Source of the DNA: Cladobotryum mycophilum | Taxonomy: Eukaryota; Ascomycota; Sordariomycetes; Hypocreales; Hypocreaceae | DNA: 64,000 nucleotides | Assembly: GCA_036429605.1 (NCBI GenBank) | Contig: JAVFKD010000004.1 | Span: forward strand, 1,922,001 to 1,986,000 | Reading direction: 5' to 3' | Part shown: in pieces, positions 13,921-26,700 of the stretch | How positions within the stretch are numbered: position 1 is the stretch's first letter | Layout of the letters: each line of letters begins with the position of its first letter | Translations under genes and position numbers: made by a program | Notes under the pieces: generated by a model | The model's input: the letters and a program-made list of their open reading frames with translations, nothing else | What the model was told of the DNA's origin: nothing | Databases searched by the model: none

Positions 13921-13965
13921 AAAGAAATGTTCGCAGAAGAAATGTTCGCAGAAGAAATGTTCGCA
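13921..13965. repeat. 15-bp tandem repeat, 3 copies
   Basis: Three head-to-tail copies of a 15-bp unit (GAAGAAATGTTCGCA) spanning 45 bp, the first with one base change. The unit length is a multiple of three, but no long open frame runs through it. Confidence 0.9.
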
Positions 13966-16900
13966 GAAGGAATATCAGCGAGTGAATGACAACGGCCTCT
14001 AGGTGTAGTACGGTGAGGAAATTCTGTCAGCATTAATTAGCATCTCTATATATAACATCATGGGATGGTTCTTGTATCATCTACTTGGAAACTTATCTAT
14101 CAATTCTACGAGAAGGTGACTGTAAAACGGTACAGTATTCTGAAGTTGGGCCTTTTCATGGGCATAAATCTTTTCGGCACACTCAAACTTTTATTGGAGA
14201 AGACGACAGTGTTACCATGTACATATTACACATTTACTGGTGATTCGATAACATGGCCATGGCTATCTAATCCATTTATTCTCGCCCGCGACATTTTTGT
14301 GTACGCGCCTTAGTGTCGTCCGTGTATCACCCAAAAGCCATCTAGATCCCCAAGAGACGAAGTCGAGTTGTTAAACTGGGGTTGAAGTATTGTGACAAGG
14401 CTGTATAAATGCTGTAACTAAAGAAGTGACGATGAATCATGAGCCGCGCATTTCTGCCGTCTGGCACTCTTGACAGGCCATTCACAGACTTTGCCGCCGT
14501 CAACCAGTATAGTATGGAGCTTGCGCAACCACGAGCATATTTCTCTCTCACATCTAATCCAGTCTATACTATTCGAATCATGGGCACGTACCTCGTTCAT
14601 GGCCGGTTTCAATGCTGTCTTGTCGTAAAGCGTCAGGCGTAAAATAAATCACCTTGGAGACAGAATGAACCCAACGGAGTTGTGTAGGTGATTCCGCACT
14701 ACTAGATATCGTCACAATAACATAATAGTACCATGAACCTAATCACCGAATTGTGATCGTGACACATCTCATGGCGTGACCAGTGGCTCACTCACACTGG
14801 CATGCCACCTTCTCACCAACTTCTTAAACGACACATTTTGAGATGAACACTCTGATCCTCACCACACAACTAGGATTCTTTATGCATATAGTGTCAATTA
14901 CCGATAGTGATGATACGCTTTTCCTGCAAGGAGTTAGTAACACACTCCAGCAGCATTCCTTTTCAGTGATTGTGTCAATAATCTGTGTTTATCAACGAGG
15001 TATCCGTCTGTCGTTGCAACATAATCGTGAATCGACTTGTATCCGTGTTCTGAATCATTGCCAGAGAAATGATGCTTGATGAAAGGCTCGGAGTGTACTA
15101 GGCGGGTAGTTGGTGAGTGTCAGACGTTAGACAGAGAGGTATGTCGCGTGTTTGTATATTGAAAAGGGGACATGACTCTATTGGTATTTCCCCCTTTGTA
15201 TGCAATAAACTCTAAATGAATGACCGCGGTGGTTCCATCTGTCCCCCCTGGTCTAGCAATATCGTTGCATCTCAACCAGACTCTATATATGAATGAAGAG
15301 CGGTCTCTTCATGAAAGTGTGGCCATTCCAGGGCGCAGACTTGTGACCTCTTGAGTACTTCTATTGTTTGATATCATTAGGTTAGTTCAAGTCAAAGAAG
15401 TCTACAATGAGCACAAGTATGAACTAGAGTAGCTTCTCTCTCATGGCTGCTGACGCGGGGACGTTTTCAAGAAGAGCCACATGAAGGGGATCTTGAAACA
15501 ACGACAGTCCAGATAATTTAAACAAGACAGGAAACAACGACTACCTGGAGTTCATGCTTGTCTTCTGAGTTAGTATCGATGATGTGAGTAGAGCCATCGC
15601 TTCATTATGAAATATTGGTGTTAATAGTGCCCAGCTTCCCTGTAGACTAAAGTCTCAAAGGATGTATGAAGAGTGGGTTGTAAATCATCCCTACCTAGGG
15701 ACAATGAGAAGCTTACATTTAGTGAAAGTATTTTACTCTGCAGTTAAATCCAAAGGGTGCAATTCCAAGAACACATATGCCACCGTCGCAAACTTTACAA
15801 CTTCTCTGCCTTGGTGCCGCCAGCATTACTATCCAACTCATATATCCTTGTACTAGTCTTCCATATTTCCAAAGATCTCAATAAAGAGTATACTCATTAA
15901 AAATCCTTAGGTTTATTGGTATACTGATGTGCTAAACAAATTGCCATCAGCTCGGAGCGTACGTGTATGACAAAAGAATGTATCTCAATCTCAAGAAGTC
16001 GGGCGCCTAGAACTGGAAGCCTATATCTTGTGAGCTAAGAGAAGGTAATGATGAGAACACTATGACCCCTAGAGGATTACTGCCTCATGGCTTTACGAGT
16101 GTACTGATAATCGTGGTGTTCCGCATTGCCCCAGGCGGATGCTTTGATAGTGAGACGTATGACTTATTGGGCGTCTGTAAGTCTTCATTTCCTTCCGCGG
16201 TGCCATGTTCCAAGCTTAGGAAGAGTCAGCGTTGTAATATGATCTTGGTTTCTGCTGCAGCTACTTTCTTTTTTAATATGAAATGGAAACCGTCCGTTGG
16301 CTTTGAGTTTCTGGTGAGCTTGAATCGAACAAGTTTGAACGTTATGTCGTCTTGATAATAGAGGAAATGCGACTTGGAATAGGGAAGATCTTGATCGTGC
16401 TTGCGCTGTTTGCCTCATTAGACCGAAACACGGTCAATCATGCAATAAACCCACTAAAATCGGATGCCGAAAGAGTAGGAAATATTAACACCAAAGACTT
16501 GTTGGTGTTGCCTAAAGTAGGGGGTCGTGATCGTAAACACCAAGACAAAGGGTTACAGGGAGATGGAAAAGTCAGGCAAATACGGTGAAAAAAGATCACA
16601 TTCACGAGAAAGTAGTTGAATAATATATGTCTGTGGCTTTGATGACTGAACTCTGGTATGTTTTCTGATCCGAGGGAGTAGAGTGTGTCAAGACTTGTAA
16701 GAGGAGATGGCTGGAGATGGGACTGCCGATGAATTACTGTTTTAGATCCGGCCTGCGCAATAAACGACGTCTTTGCTTTGACGTATTTCTCCTACATCTG
16801 GATTTCCTCGGGGCAAGCTTTATGTCCCTGCATCAGCCCAGGGGGTGGCGCTTCGACCAAACTCGATCCGTCTGTTTCCAGGACCCCCACGGGATCAGGG

Positions 16901-17088
16901 CCAGATCATGCTGGCTTAAATGCCTGCCGTGGTTAAGGGTTATGGCATGGAATAGTGCATTCAATCAGAGGAGTACCAACTTGAGCTACATCTGTACTAT
17001 GTATTGCACCACTTCATGAACACATGATTCTGTTTAGTAAACGTACGACCTACAGAACGACCGTTATCCCTATTGCTTCCAGATCTTA

Positions 17089-17339
17089 TCAACCTCCAAG
17101 TAAGACAGGGGCTTCCATAACGCAAACAATATCATGTTCCTTCATGCCCTGCCCATCGTCCTTGAAGATATCCCGCACATATCTTGGAGCGCCTTTTTGC
17201 CAAAAGTCACCCGTCACAATTGACATGTCATTCTTCATCACCTCCCTCTCAAGTAGGACCACATCGTCTCGTTTGGTTCCCCCCTCCTCGTATGACGCAA
17301 GTGTCTTCAAAAATGACCGTTGGCAAATTGTTGAATTTT
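17089..17339 (-). pseudogene. Possible gene fragment, unidentified
   Basis: A minus-strand frame of about 80 codons has a protein-like composition (for example RDDVVLLEREVMKNDMS and GAPRYVRDIFKDDGQG). It is bounded by stops and has no convincing start codon, splice sites or homology that I can name. It is the only such stretch in the surrounding 6 kb. It may be the last trace of a decayed gene, or chance. Confidence 0.2.
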
Positions 17340-17900
17340 GCCCAACAAAAGTCCTTTAGAAAACTGAAAGGGGGGGGGGATTCTCGATTCTACGCCTTTT
17401 TAGTTTCCATTATGACTCATTCATGATTTCAATAAAGCTGAATCCATCCATGATTCAAGGGGACTAAAAAAAAAAAAGATCGTTCCTCTTAAGATGACGA
17501 ATTCCGGTGGCGTGGGCACTAAGATCTGACCGAAACCCCCTTTCGCGCGTGGGTACGGGAATGAACACCTTACCCACGTTTTTCACGAAGGAAGCATTGC
17601 CTATTCTGCTATCAAAGAAGGTTCTTACTTACATGAACAAAAAGCTTTTTTGAATATTCGTATTGGGTGTTATTCAATGGGGAGGACTACTGCATTGCCG
17701 ACAGACCAAAAAAAGAAAGAGGCTGAGTTTCTGCCTTATCATAGACTCCCAAGACCCCCTCCTCCCTTGCTCATCTCCATAGTATTTTCAGGGTTCACTC
17801 AGCCAATTCCCATCGTTTAAACGTCTAGAAGCCCAAGGAGCCCAAGGAAACTACCGGCCAAGTCCCTGGAATTTCATCACATGCCCTTCCCACTATCAGT

Positions 17901-19320
17901 TCTCAACCTGCAGCTCATACAACATCATATTGCATCATTCACCTTCCAATTCAGGCCTGCCCCCCCCTTCGCCCAACCCTCCCTGCTTGTCAAAACAGCC
18001 CGGTAGGCGTCCCTTGGCTATTACTGTCCCCGCCCTCAGTCCCCCCTCACCTCCATCCCACATCCTACATATCATCCCGTCTAAAGCCAATATAACCCTT
18101 CAGCTCCCCGGTGCGGTGATTCCGACTCAAAGCGAGGCCCAAAGATGCGGCCACCACGGCAAATGCACTCTGTCAACCCGAAAAACCAGGGCGGTGGGTC
18201 ATTGGAGCCCTCATTATTCCCGCTTTTCCTCCCCGAGGTGTCATCCAGAACCCCGATCCTAGCCCTGTTTCAGCTAGCATTCCTGTACGCCTGTTTACAT
18301 GCGGGACTCCTGTTACCTCCCGTGGGCGCAGTTGTGTAGGCATGTTAGGTACGCCGCATGGCCCGCTACTCTGCCGCTTCTTATTCTGAGTCAGGTTGCC
18401 TTGCCCAACAACTTGTTGTCCCTTTTATACTTCTATTTTTGTTCTAAACGAAAACGACGGAGAGCAGAGACCAACACAAGTTCAAAGTAGTTTTCTCTTC
18501 TCTCGCTGTTGGGAAGAAAAACCTAGCAAGGTTTGCTTTGCTTGCCTTTGATGGTAGGAGTAACGTTTCCATGCATCTGGGTCTCTGCTAGCCAAGCATT
18601 TCCCCCAAGGCAACCAAGATATGCATTAAAAAGTGGCATCGCCAAGTTTCCCCCATCGTATTGCCCACATTAAGCATGCCACATCTATCAGTCAATCACA
18701 TCATGCAGATATCCACACGAAAACAAACACGTCAATCAGCATCATCACCACCCATGAACGTCCTAAGAATCCAAAACGTGTTTCGCAACTAGAAAGTCTG
18801 ATGATATCATGGTATTTTCCCAAACCCAAATCCTCCCCCCAGACCCAACACAGACATATGTATCCTGCCATGCAAAATAATCCACTTATCAAGCCCAAAA
18901 TCTCCCCGCACCGATGTTACAGCAGGCTGAATATAATCAAGACCCACAGAATATGCCCAGGAGTTATGCCTTTTGGTTATTTTTCAAATGCGCCGCCGTA
19001 CCCGCAGATACCTCCCACCTGTTCCGTCTATTTGAGAGTTTGCAGTCCATAATTCGTAACTTTAAAAACAGTAAAAGAAAGAGTGATACAGAATAACGAG
19101 GAGATAGTGAGAAAAGAGTGCTTGGTGGTGAGGTAGTATATCCAGTCGAAAATGAAATCAAAAAAAAAGAGTCGCTGTCTAAAATGCAGTCCCCGTACCG
19201 ACCATAAGAGTGGTGTCTCTTTTGTAAGAGTGCAGCAAACACACAAACACTATCTTCCGATATATATCATCCAACCCACCGTATTTGTCATGTCGTCATC
19301 CATTCGTAGGATTCGTATCT
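17901..19320. other. Intergenic region downstream of the methyltransferase gene
   Basis: Pyrimidine-rich DNA with short open frames only. It includes the 3' flank of the minus-strand gene that ends at 19321. Nothing else recognised. Confidence 0.5.
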
Positions 19321-20736
19321 CTAGGCCGCATCGAGGGGCTTGTACCCATAGATGCTGTGGAAGGGGAAATAGGAGTGGTATGTCGGTAGACCGTTCGGAT
19401 CGGAGGCAATAAGTGATCTGCGGACATCGACAAGGAACATTTCGATTTGTAGGTTGGTCCATCCAAGGCCATCACGGAATGGCCGCCGGGCCAATCCAAC
19501 CAAACCCCACATGCAAACGTCTCGTAGAATGTGGCCACACTCCTGAAGTCGACGCCTCTTTGGCCACGGGCCATTGGGGCACTTCAAATCCTTGCGATGG
19601 ATGCCTTGAAATCCAGCCGCAGCAAGTTCGTCTTGGATGTGCAAGATGGCATTGAGGTTAGAACCTAGAGCGGCCAGTCCGTCCGTCAGATATCGTAGGA
19701 AATCGCGCCAAGCATATGGCCCATCGCATGAAGTATCGTCGCAGGCGGCAGCATACTGGAACTCTGTAATTTCAACAAATCCGCCAGGTTTCAGATGTCT
19801 AACGAGGGTGTCAGCCGTTTGTGTAGATGATGGAGGAGGAGAACTGACTGGTAAATGCGCTCCCAGAGCTGTGGGCGGTCCTTGATGGAATGGCACGTGT
19901 GACGTATGTGGATGTAGTCGAACTTGTTGTCGGGGTAAGTCCATCCGGCCTCATGTTCAATGTCATCGACAACGAACAAGACATTTTCTGGGACCCAGTC
20001 GGGTTGAATGGGTGACAAGTCCATGCCATGGAAAGTGGTTTTGGGGTACACATCGGCCACTAGAAAAAGCCAAAAAATGTTAGCAACCTGGTATAGATTG
20101 TCGAGGGTAACAGGGGAGAGAAAATGGGATATGTGAGCTCCGTATGGAGATTTCTTCGATAACCACAAAGGCTCAATCTAGCTTGAGTGAGGGTAACAGC
20201 AAATACTTACATTCCATACACCATCTACCGGTTCCCGTTCCTAAATCCACCAGTCAGCATATATTCCGCAGCATCTTGACTCAGAGAATAGCTTGGATTA
20301 TAAGGCAGCATAAAGCTGTCTGCTTGGATCTGTGGGACAAGACTGCGGGGAACTTACCCAAATCCAGAACCTCAGCGCCACGTTCGAGCATGCCAATAAT
20401 CGGTGCATGGAAGTACGCGCCCTCGCATAGGTGGATGGTCAAGTTGTGTTTGAGGTCGTCGCGATATTGTTCAGTCTCGTCATTGGGAAACGCGTACTGG
20501 CCGGCATGATAGGCGTGGTAGCGAAGCCCTCCATCGATAATGTGTTGACGGATACTATCAGTCAGACTACGGGTGTCGTCCCAGGAGTCGTCATCAGGAA
20601 CGTATTCGCCCTTTTCAATACTCTGGATCACAAAGGCCTCCTCTGAGGTGCCGACGGCAATGGCGGAGCCTGTAGAGGCAGGTGACGGAGGGCGACGTGG
20701 TTGCGAGTTCGCAGGTCCGCTGGCGTCGTCCTCCAT
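19321..20736 (-). CDS. LaeA-like SAM-dependent methyltransferase
   Basis: Four exons on the minus strand: 20736-20358, 20240-20211, 20059-19849 and 19798-19321, giving 365 aa with every junction in phase. The second exon is only 30 nt. The joined protein has motif I (VLDLGTGTGRW, residues about 124-133), the post-I region FHGMDLSPIQPDW, and HLKPGGF (about 208-214). These are hallmarks of the fungal LaeA-like class I methyltransferases; length is usual for them. The first 60 residues are Pro/Ser-rich and variable, as in relatives. Members range from regulators of secondary metabolism to enzymes acting on small molecules. I see no biosynthetic cluster beside it, so the substrate is unknown. The gene stands alone between two gene-poor zones. 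Confidence 0.9.
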
Positions 20737-23700
20737 TGCGGTGTCAAGTTGAGTCGAATCGAGTCAATATAGAGATAATTGACGTGAGGTTGGCCAGTCT
20801 CGAAGCAGGGATATATATGTGTTGAGGGAGGGGGTGCTGGGAGTTGTCAAGAGGCTCAAACGGTCCTAGCCACTTGAGCTGTTAAGTAAAGAATGGCGGT
20901 GGATAAACCAGTGGTTGGGTCCTTTTGAGAATCTTCAGGCTTGGACTCGAGATGATGTGTGCCCAGTGTCGATGGATTAGCAGCAGTGATAAGAGCAGCA
21001 ATACCAAGAGCAGGTAGTAGTAACAGGGCAGATAATCAACAAGCTGGCAAGATAAAGTATGTGCAGTTATAGAGGTAGTATCCACGAGGACACGGGGGCA
21101 TCATCAACTAATGTATGATTCTCGCAGGGCGCTTCGCTTTCGACCGTGGTGTGGGCTACAGACTAGACGGCGCTAGGCCCGGCCCACGACGATGGAGGGG
21201 AGGTTTTGGTTTGGGAATGATTACCACCACCTTGGCTCTGCTAGCAGTACCTAGCAATTAGCAGAGCACGTACAATTTGTCCAGAACCATGAGCGGTTGA
21301 TGGTGCAGTAGTGTTGTAGCGGGCACATACGATTGGCTACAATCGGAGGAGGGGACTCCGTAACTGTGCCCTTTTTTTCGGGCTGGCGCTGGCTTCATCA
21401 ACGATGAGGCGTGTGGTGTGTTTGTGAGCGACGAGGGCTTTGTGAATGGGACCACAAACAGGGTTGGTGCTGGGGCGGACAGAGTCCGACGGAGGGCTGC
21501 AGGTTGCAAAGTTGCCAGGATGGTTATTCGGTTGTTTGTCGATTGTTTGTGTTAGAGACGAGGATAACATCAGGTTGCATGTCCGAAGTTTGTAAAAGAG
21601 AAGGACGAAGAGAAGAAGTGGATGTTGTTTGCTCGGTGCAGGTTGTTGTGCCTTTTGGGTGCATAAGGCTTGGCGTTACTCGAGTAAGGGTACCTTGACT
21701 CTGACCACAAGTATACATGTTAGTACCGAACGTGTCCAGGCACCTAACTGGCTCGAGTCGTATATCTCCGTACCACCCGTGTGGTCCAGGTGTCTCGGGG
21801 GTGAGGGTCTGAGGTTGCTCTGAGCGTTGCAGAATGCCGTCTAGCTGCAGAAATAGTAGCCCTTGGACGTTCATAGTACTCAGCAAAGCTGGGCTTGAAC
21901 ATTAATTGCTGGAATCCGGCTGCCTGTGAATGCCAAGGTCAGAAGCAAAGGCTTGCATGATACATACGTAACCGGATATGCATTCATGTTTCTTCCAGAG
22001 GGGAAGCGAAACGAAGACAAAGGGGATCCTTGATCGATCGGGAATGAATTGGACGGGGGGCGGATGTCTGTGTTCGGACCATGAAACCCAAGACTAGATC
22101 GATGAGAGCAATGTTTCCACAGGATATTGCAAAAGGAAATATTAGTTAATAGTCTCAACTCAAATCTGTTTCGGCCAGTTCCTTAACGTCAAAGTTTCAA
22201 GACGGCAAATAAAAGCCCTGAAATTTAGTTCAGGGTGCATGATGGGTTTTCTGCTTCTTTCTTTTTTTTTTCGGATCCTTCTTGTCCCATGTTCGGGTCA
22301 TTTCCCAAATCTCCAAGTGGAAAAACTCATGCATACCCTTCTCTTCCTGATCCCCCTGTTGGTTGCTTCTTCTGCCAGACTTGGGACAAGGAAGAAAAAA
22401 ATAGCATGGTTCCGAGGAGATGGGACTCGGCGTCCCGCCCCAACCAAAACGCCATTGGCGAGTGACCCACGGCCCATGAAAGTGGAGGGTCCTGTCTGTC
22501 TTGGACGCAAATCAGACCAGCCCATAGGTGGTGTAGCGGCTCTAGATTAGGCCCATTCACACATGCTGCTTTGGCTCTGAGTGGGTGGCTTGTCAGCAGC
22601 GAAGCCGCAAACTCGGTTGAGAACCCAGATGGATGGACAGCTAAATGGTGGGGTGGCGGACGGGACGGGGAGGAGAAGCAAATCAGAGACAAGCCAGCGT
22701 GCACACTCGCACAAATTGCATCCAAGTGCCGACAAGAGGGACAAAGGGACGAGGCAGAAGATTAGGGGACAGGGGCGGAGGGGGCAATTTGAAATTGGTA
22801 GTGTCCCGCCCAAGTCTCGAGTCTTCTCGCAAATTTCGACTTGACACAGTGTCTTGGCTCCATATGCGGATCACCAAGTAAACCGCAAGACACATGTGCT
22901 TATGTACATGCGTCGTACATTTATGTATGTATATCATCGTAGTCAGCTTAACATACCTGTATGATGTCGTACGAGGGAAAACTGGGGATGGATGGACAAA
23001 CTCAATATGCCGTCGGCCGGCATTGCATCCCTGAACGAACAAATTCCAGTCGTCAGGTTGGAGGAGGGTCATTTGACCGAGCCAAGCAAGCCAAGGCACA
23101 AACAAAGTATATTGAATTCGATGCTGGGCTGACTGGCTTTGTTCGCTTTCATGCCATCAAATTGGCTTCTGCCCCGGCAAGCCCTTGTCGATCTGTACCA
23201 GCGCCACAAACATTCAATACGCATAGCCGAACACCCCCCAAGCCTCCTTGTCAGGTCCTTTTTCCTTCCTTTTTTTGACAATTTTATTTGTATTTGAGGC
23301 TCCAGCCAGCTGGTTTGGGTGGGGACAGCGGGGACAAAGTATGGGTACGCAATGCATCATGCGCGCGCTGACACGCACCCAGGTACTGCTACTTGACCCG
23401 AGGCTGCGGTCCATTTCATCCGGTGCCGCAGTAGTGGCAAAACGAAGCCACGAGCTTTCGGAACTGATGACGAGTGGCTCGGTAGCAAGAATTGATGGAG
23501 TCCGTGAGAATGGTGCGATTTGAGACCCTGGAGAAGTCTCTTCGGAGCATCAAAGCTTCACGATGATAAGAAAGCCCCTCCCCCATGACTAAGCCGAATG
23601 TTGTCCACGCTGAAAAAAGTATTATGGCAAGTGCAGGTGCCAACGTGCATCCTTCCACCAGTTCCAAGGCACCGGGTTCGGGCAGGTGCATCATCCTATG

Positions 23701-26700
23701 GAGTTTTCAATTTCCGTCCTCCTCAATTATTGGCTTCATCCCATCCATCTCGTCACTTCGAGTCCCTCGTACAAACAGATCGTGCCACCATCCATCGTTA
23801 TCATCCAATCCATCGGGCCATACCATATACATACCTATGCCATGTACAGTCCTAGCAGGCTAGGTAGCTACAAGTATACCGACAGTACGCCGCAGCCCAC
23901 CAGCCGTGTTGCGTCGTGGTGCAGCCAAGAAAAACATTCGATAGCAGTTACACGAGACAATCGAGCCTACGAGTATCCGTAGAGTCGCTCCAATTCATCA
24001 AACTTTACCCTTCTTCCGCGACCCGACAGAAAGGAACGCCAAGCAGGGGGTAGCTCGTCCCAGCACACACATTGCCTGCAGTCAGGTCAGTAGCAGGGTC
24101 GTGACATCAGCCACCATCTACTTGTAGCAGAGACAGAACTCAATCACACGGCCTCCAAGAATTCGCCTCAATGATAAGGCCGCATCGAAGAAATAAGTGG
24201 CAATGGCGGCAGGCCGCGGGCTTAAGGCTGCACAACACTGATATATGGAACGATTTCTAATTGGGACATGGACTTGTTGGCCTCCAAGAACAAGAAGACT
24301 AAATACATGCGGTACCTGAATGTACCCTTACTCGTCCCGGCGATTCCTACATACCTCTGCATGAAACCTACAGTAGACACGGAGACCAGTTCGCGGCAGC
24401 CGAGTTTTCGCCACATTTTTCGTTTTGGGAAAACCGACATGCCAACAATACCCCCTTTCTGTGCTTTAACTTGCAACTTCTACGTCTGCAGTGATGGCGC
24501 CATTACGCTTTCGCCAACGGGGAAACAAACAATAAAAATAGACTCTCATCCGTGCACCAAAACACAAGCTTCCAAAGAAAAAGAGTCGAAGGGCTAGAAC
24601 TGTGGCTGGCTGTTACTCTTAGGTACGCGAATCCACTCTGCTTAATGCATGCCTACCAGCCAACATCCCAACGCAGGTTTGACTTTGACCCAAGTATCCG
24701 TGGATGGATCTCTTTTTACCATCGTCCGGTTCTAACGGTCACCAAATGCAAGCCGCCTACAACCATCTATGACCCTAGCAGACCTGGGCCTAGTAGTACA
24801 GACCTTTTTGTCCCAAGCGAGAGAGAGAGAAAGAGAGAAAAAGACATGCATGCATTCAGGAACATTGGGCAATGGTCAGGATATCTCAAACAAGGCCAAT
24901 ACCTTCTCAAATTAATGACTGTCTCATGTTCTCAGTACACTGGCGGCCTCCGCATGACCATTTCAAGATGAACATACATACCCAGCCGAAAACCTGCAGC
25001 ATTAGCTCACACATCGGGCACGAGTTGCAACAGTAAAGTACCCGGAGCAAACTTTCACTTCGACTTTACTCGTCGAGATTTTGATTGCCTGACCACCACC
25101 CCCTGATTAATGCTTTAGTCTCGTAGATCTAGGCCATTCGGTGTGTTCAAGCCGCGTATCGCAAAGACCTCATACATGCACACTATTGTTTACAAGTCAA
25201 GCATTCTAACACGGCAGGCAGCCACGGAAACTCGATGCACATCTGCCGTTAGTCCTCAAAACACCTGTTTCGACATAACGGATAACGAAGCGTCGGACTG
25301 GGCAGGCAATCTATGCTGGTGCACGTACATGCAACAATCCCTGTCTCGACACCCTCATTCATCCCCCACTATGTTTTTCTACGTCAGCCTGACTACTACG
25401 GACCTAACACTCTGGAGTTAAAAGCGGAGTGCGAGCATTACTAGAAGTCTAGTGACAAAGAAAATTCGTTGTCGTACTGCCTCGTCTTCGCAACCCACCA
25501 ACATGGGTTCGTGGAGCAGGCGCCTCGGTTAAGCCACCTCGTCCACACGGAAGTGTTTCCATAACGCTTCCATCGACCTTCAATTGGGCTTTTTGCCCTG
25601 CTTGAATCCGAGAGCTATGACCCCGGAAACCCTCCCCGCCCCATTTTTTACGATGCTCTGAGAACACAATCGATCTACAAGGTGCGTCTCCGTGTCAGGA
25701 GCAGGAACTGGAATTTGGTTGCCTTCGGGACAAGGTGCTAGATACCAAAAAGATGACAGTTTTGTGTTCAAATTGATCGTCCTTCAATCAACCCCGACCA
25801 ATCCTATCAGCTCACTATGTGCAAGTTGGTGAGACGGCGTGGGGGAAGAATCCACCACCAAAGTGCCAAAAGAGCAAACATCAGAAAGGCCCAAGTCCCA
25901 GTCTAGGCGAGAATCGATGTCACTATCGGCACTTCATTCGCTTTTCAACGGGATAGACACGATAAATTCGGCGCAAAGGAGACCTCGCGAACCCAGAGAA
26001 GCGCGATCACTCCCCAACTACGAGGCTCTTCATTGAAGACGGCCCAGCCACCTATTGTTATCATAATTGCGGTACCACGGTTGCGTCCCAACAGCTTGGG
26101 TCAGCTCTTTGGCCCCCAATCAACCAGGGTACAAGTATTTTTGGGACCGAATGTCTTCGGTGCCAATTTCCCCCCTTCATATTTCAGGGCTAAGAAATTA
26201 ATGGAATTGTGCCCACTCCGGTCACACACCTCTCCCGACACTCTGGTCCTGGCTAGGGTTCCGAACCAAGCTGTTGGGTTCTGCTCGTGAAAATCAACTA
26301 GATGGAAAATCCAGAAAGAAAAAAGAATTCCGCGGCGTCGCTCATACCGTCGTCCATACGTACTTTACCAGCGTAATAACTCGCTTGCAGCCTTTTTAGT
26401 AGAAGGCTTTTCTTATTTATAAGATAGCACTGGCAGTGGAGGAAAGGCAAGGGAACCGGTCAAATGGAAGCAAGCCAGGCAAGTTGCTGACCCAAACTGT
26501 CGGGATCCTCCCAGCTAAGGAGGGTCACCATCCCTGTCGATTCCGTCTCTCTGTTGCTCTTTTTCTTTTGCTTTCTTTTTTTTCGGTCCGCATTGCTACG
26601 TAAGAGTCTATCGCGGATCCATCACTAACCTTTCTTCTTCTTCGTTTCCGGGAATCACGCCGTCGACGACCCGGCTTGTTGGCAAGCTTGTTTTGATTTC

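Larger units (their letters stand above)
12401..17900. other. Gene-free stretch with lower GC
   Basis: About 5.5 kb without a supportable gene. Base composition shifts towards A+T from roughly 13.4 to 17.9 kb compared with the flanks, open frames are under 115 codons, and no transposase, reverse transcriptase or terminal repeats were recognised. One short protein-like minus-strand frame near 17.1-17.3 kb is listed separately. The stretch could be old, mutated repeat DNA. Confidence 0.5.
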
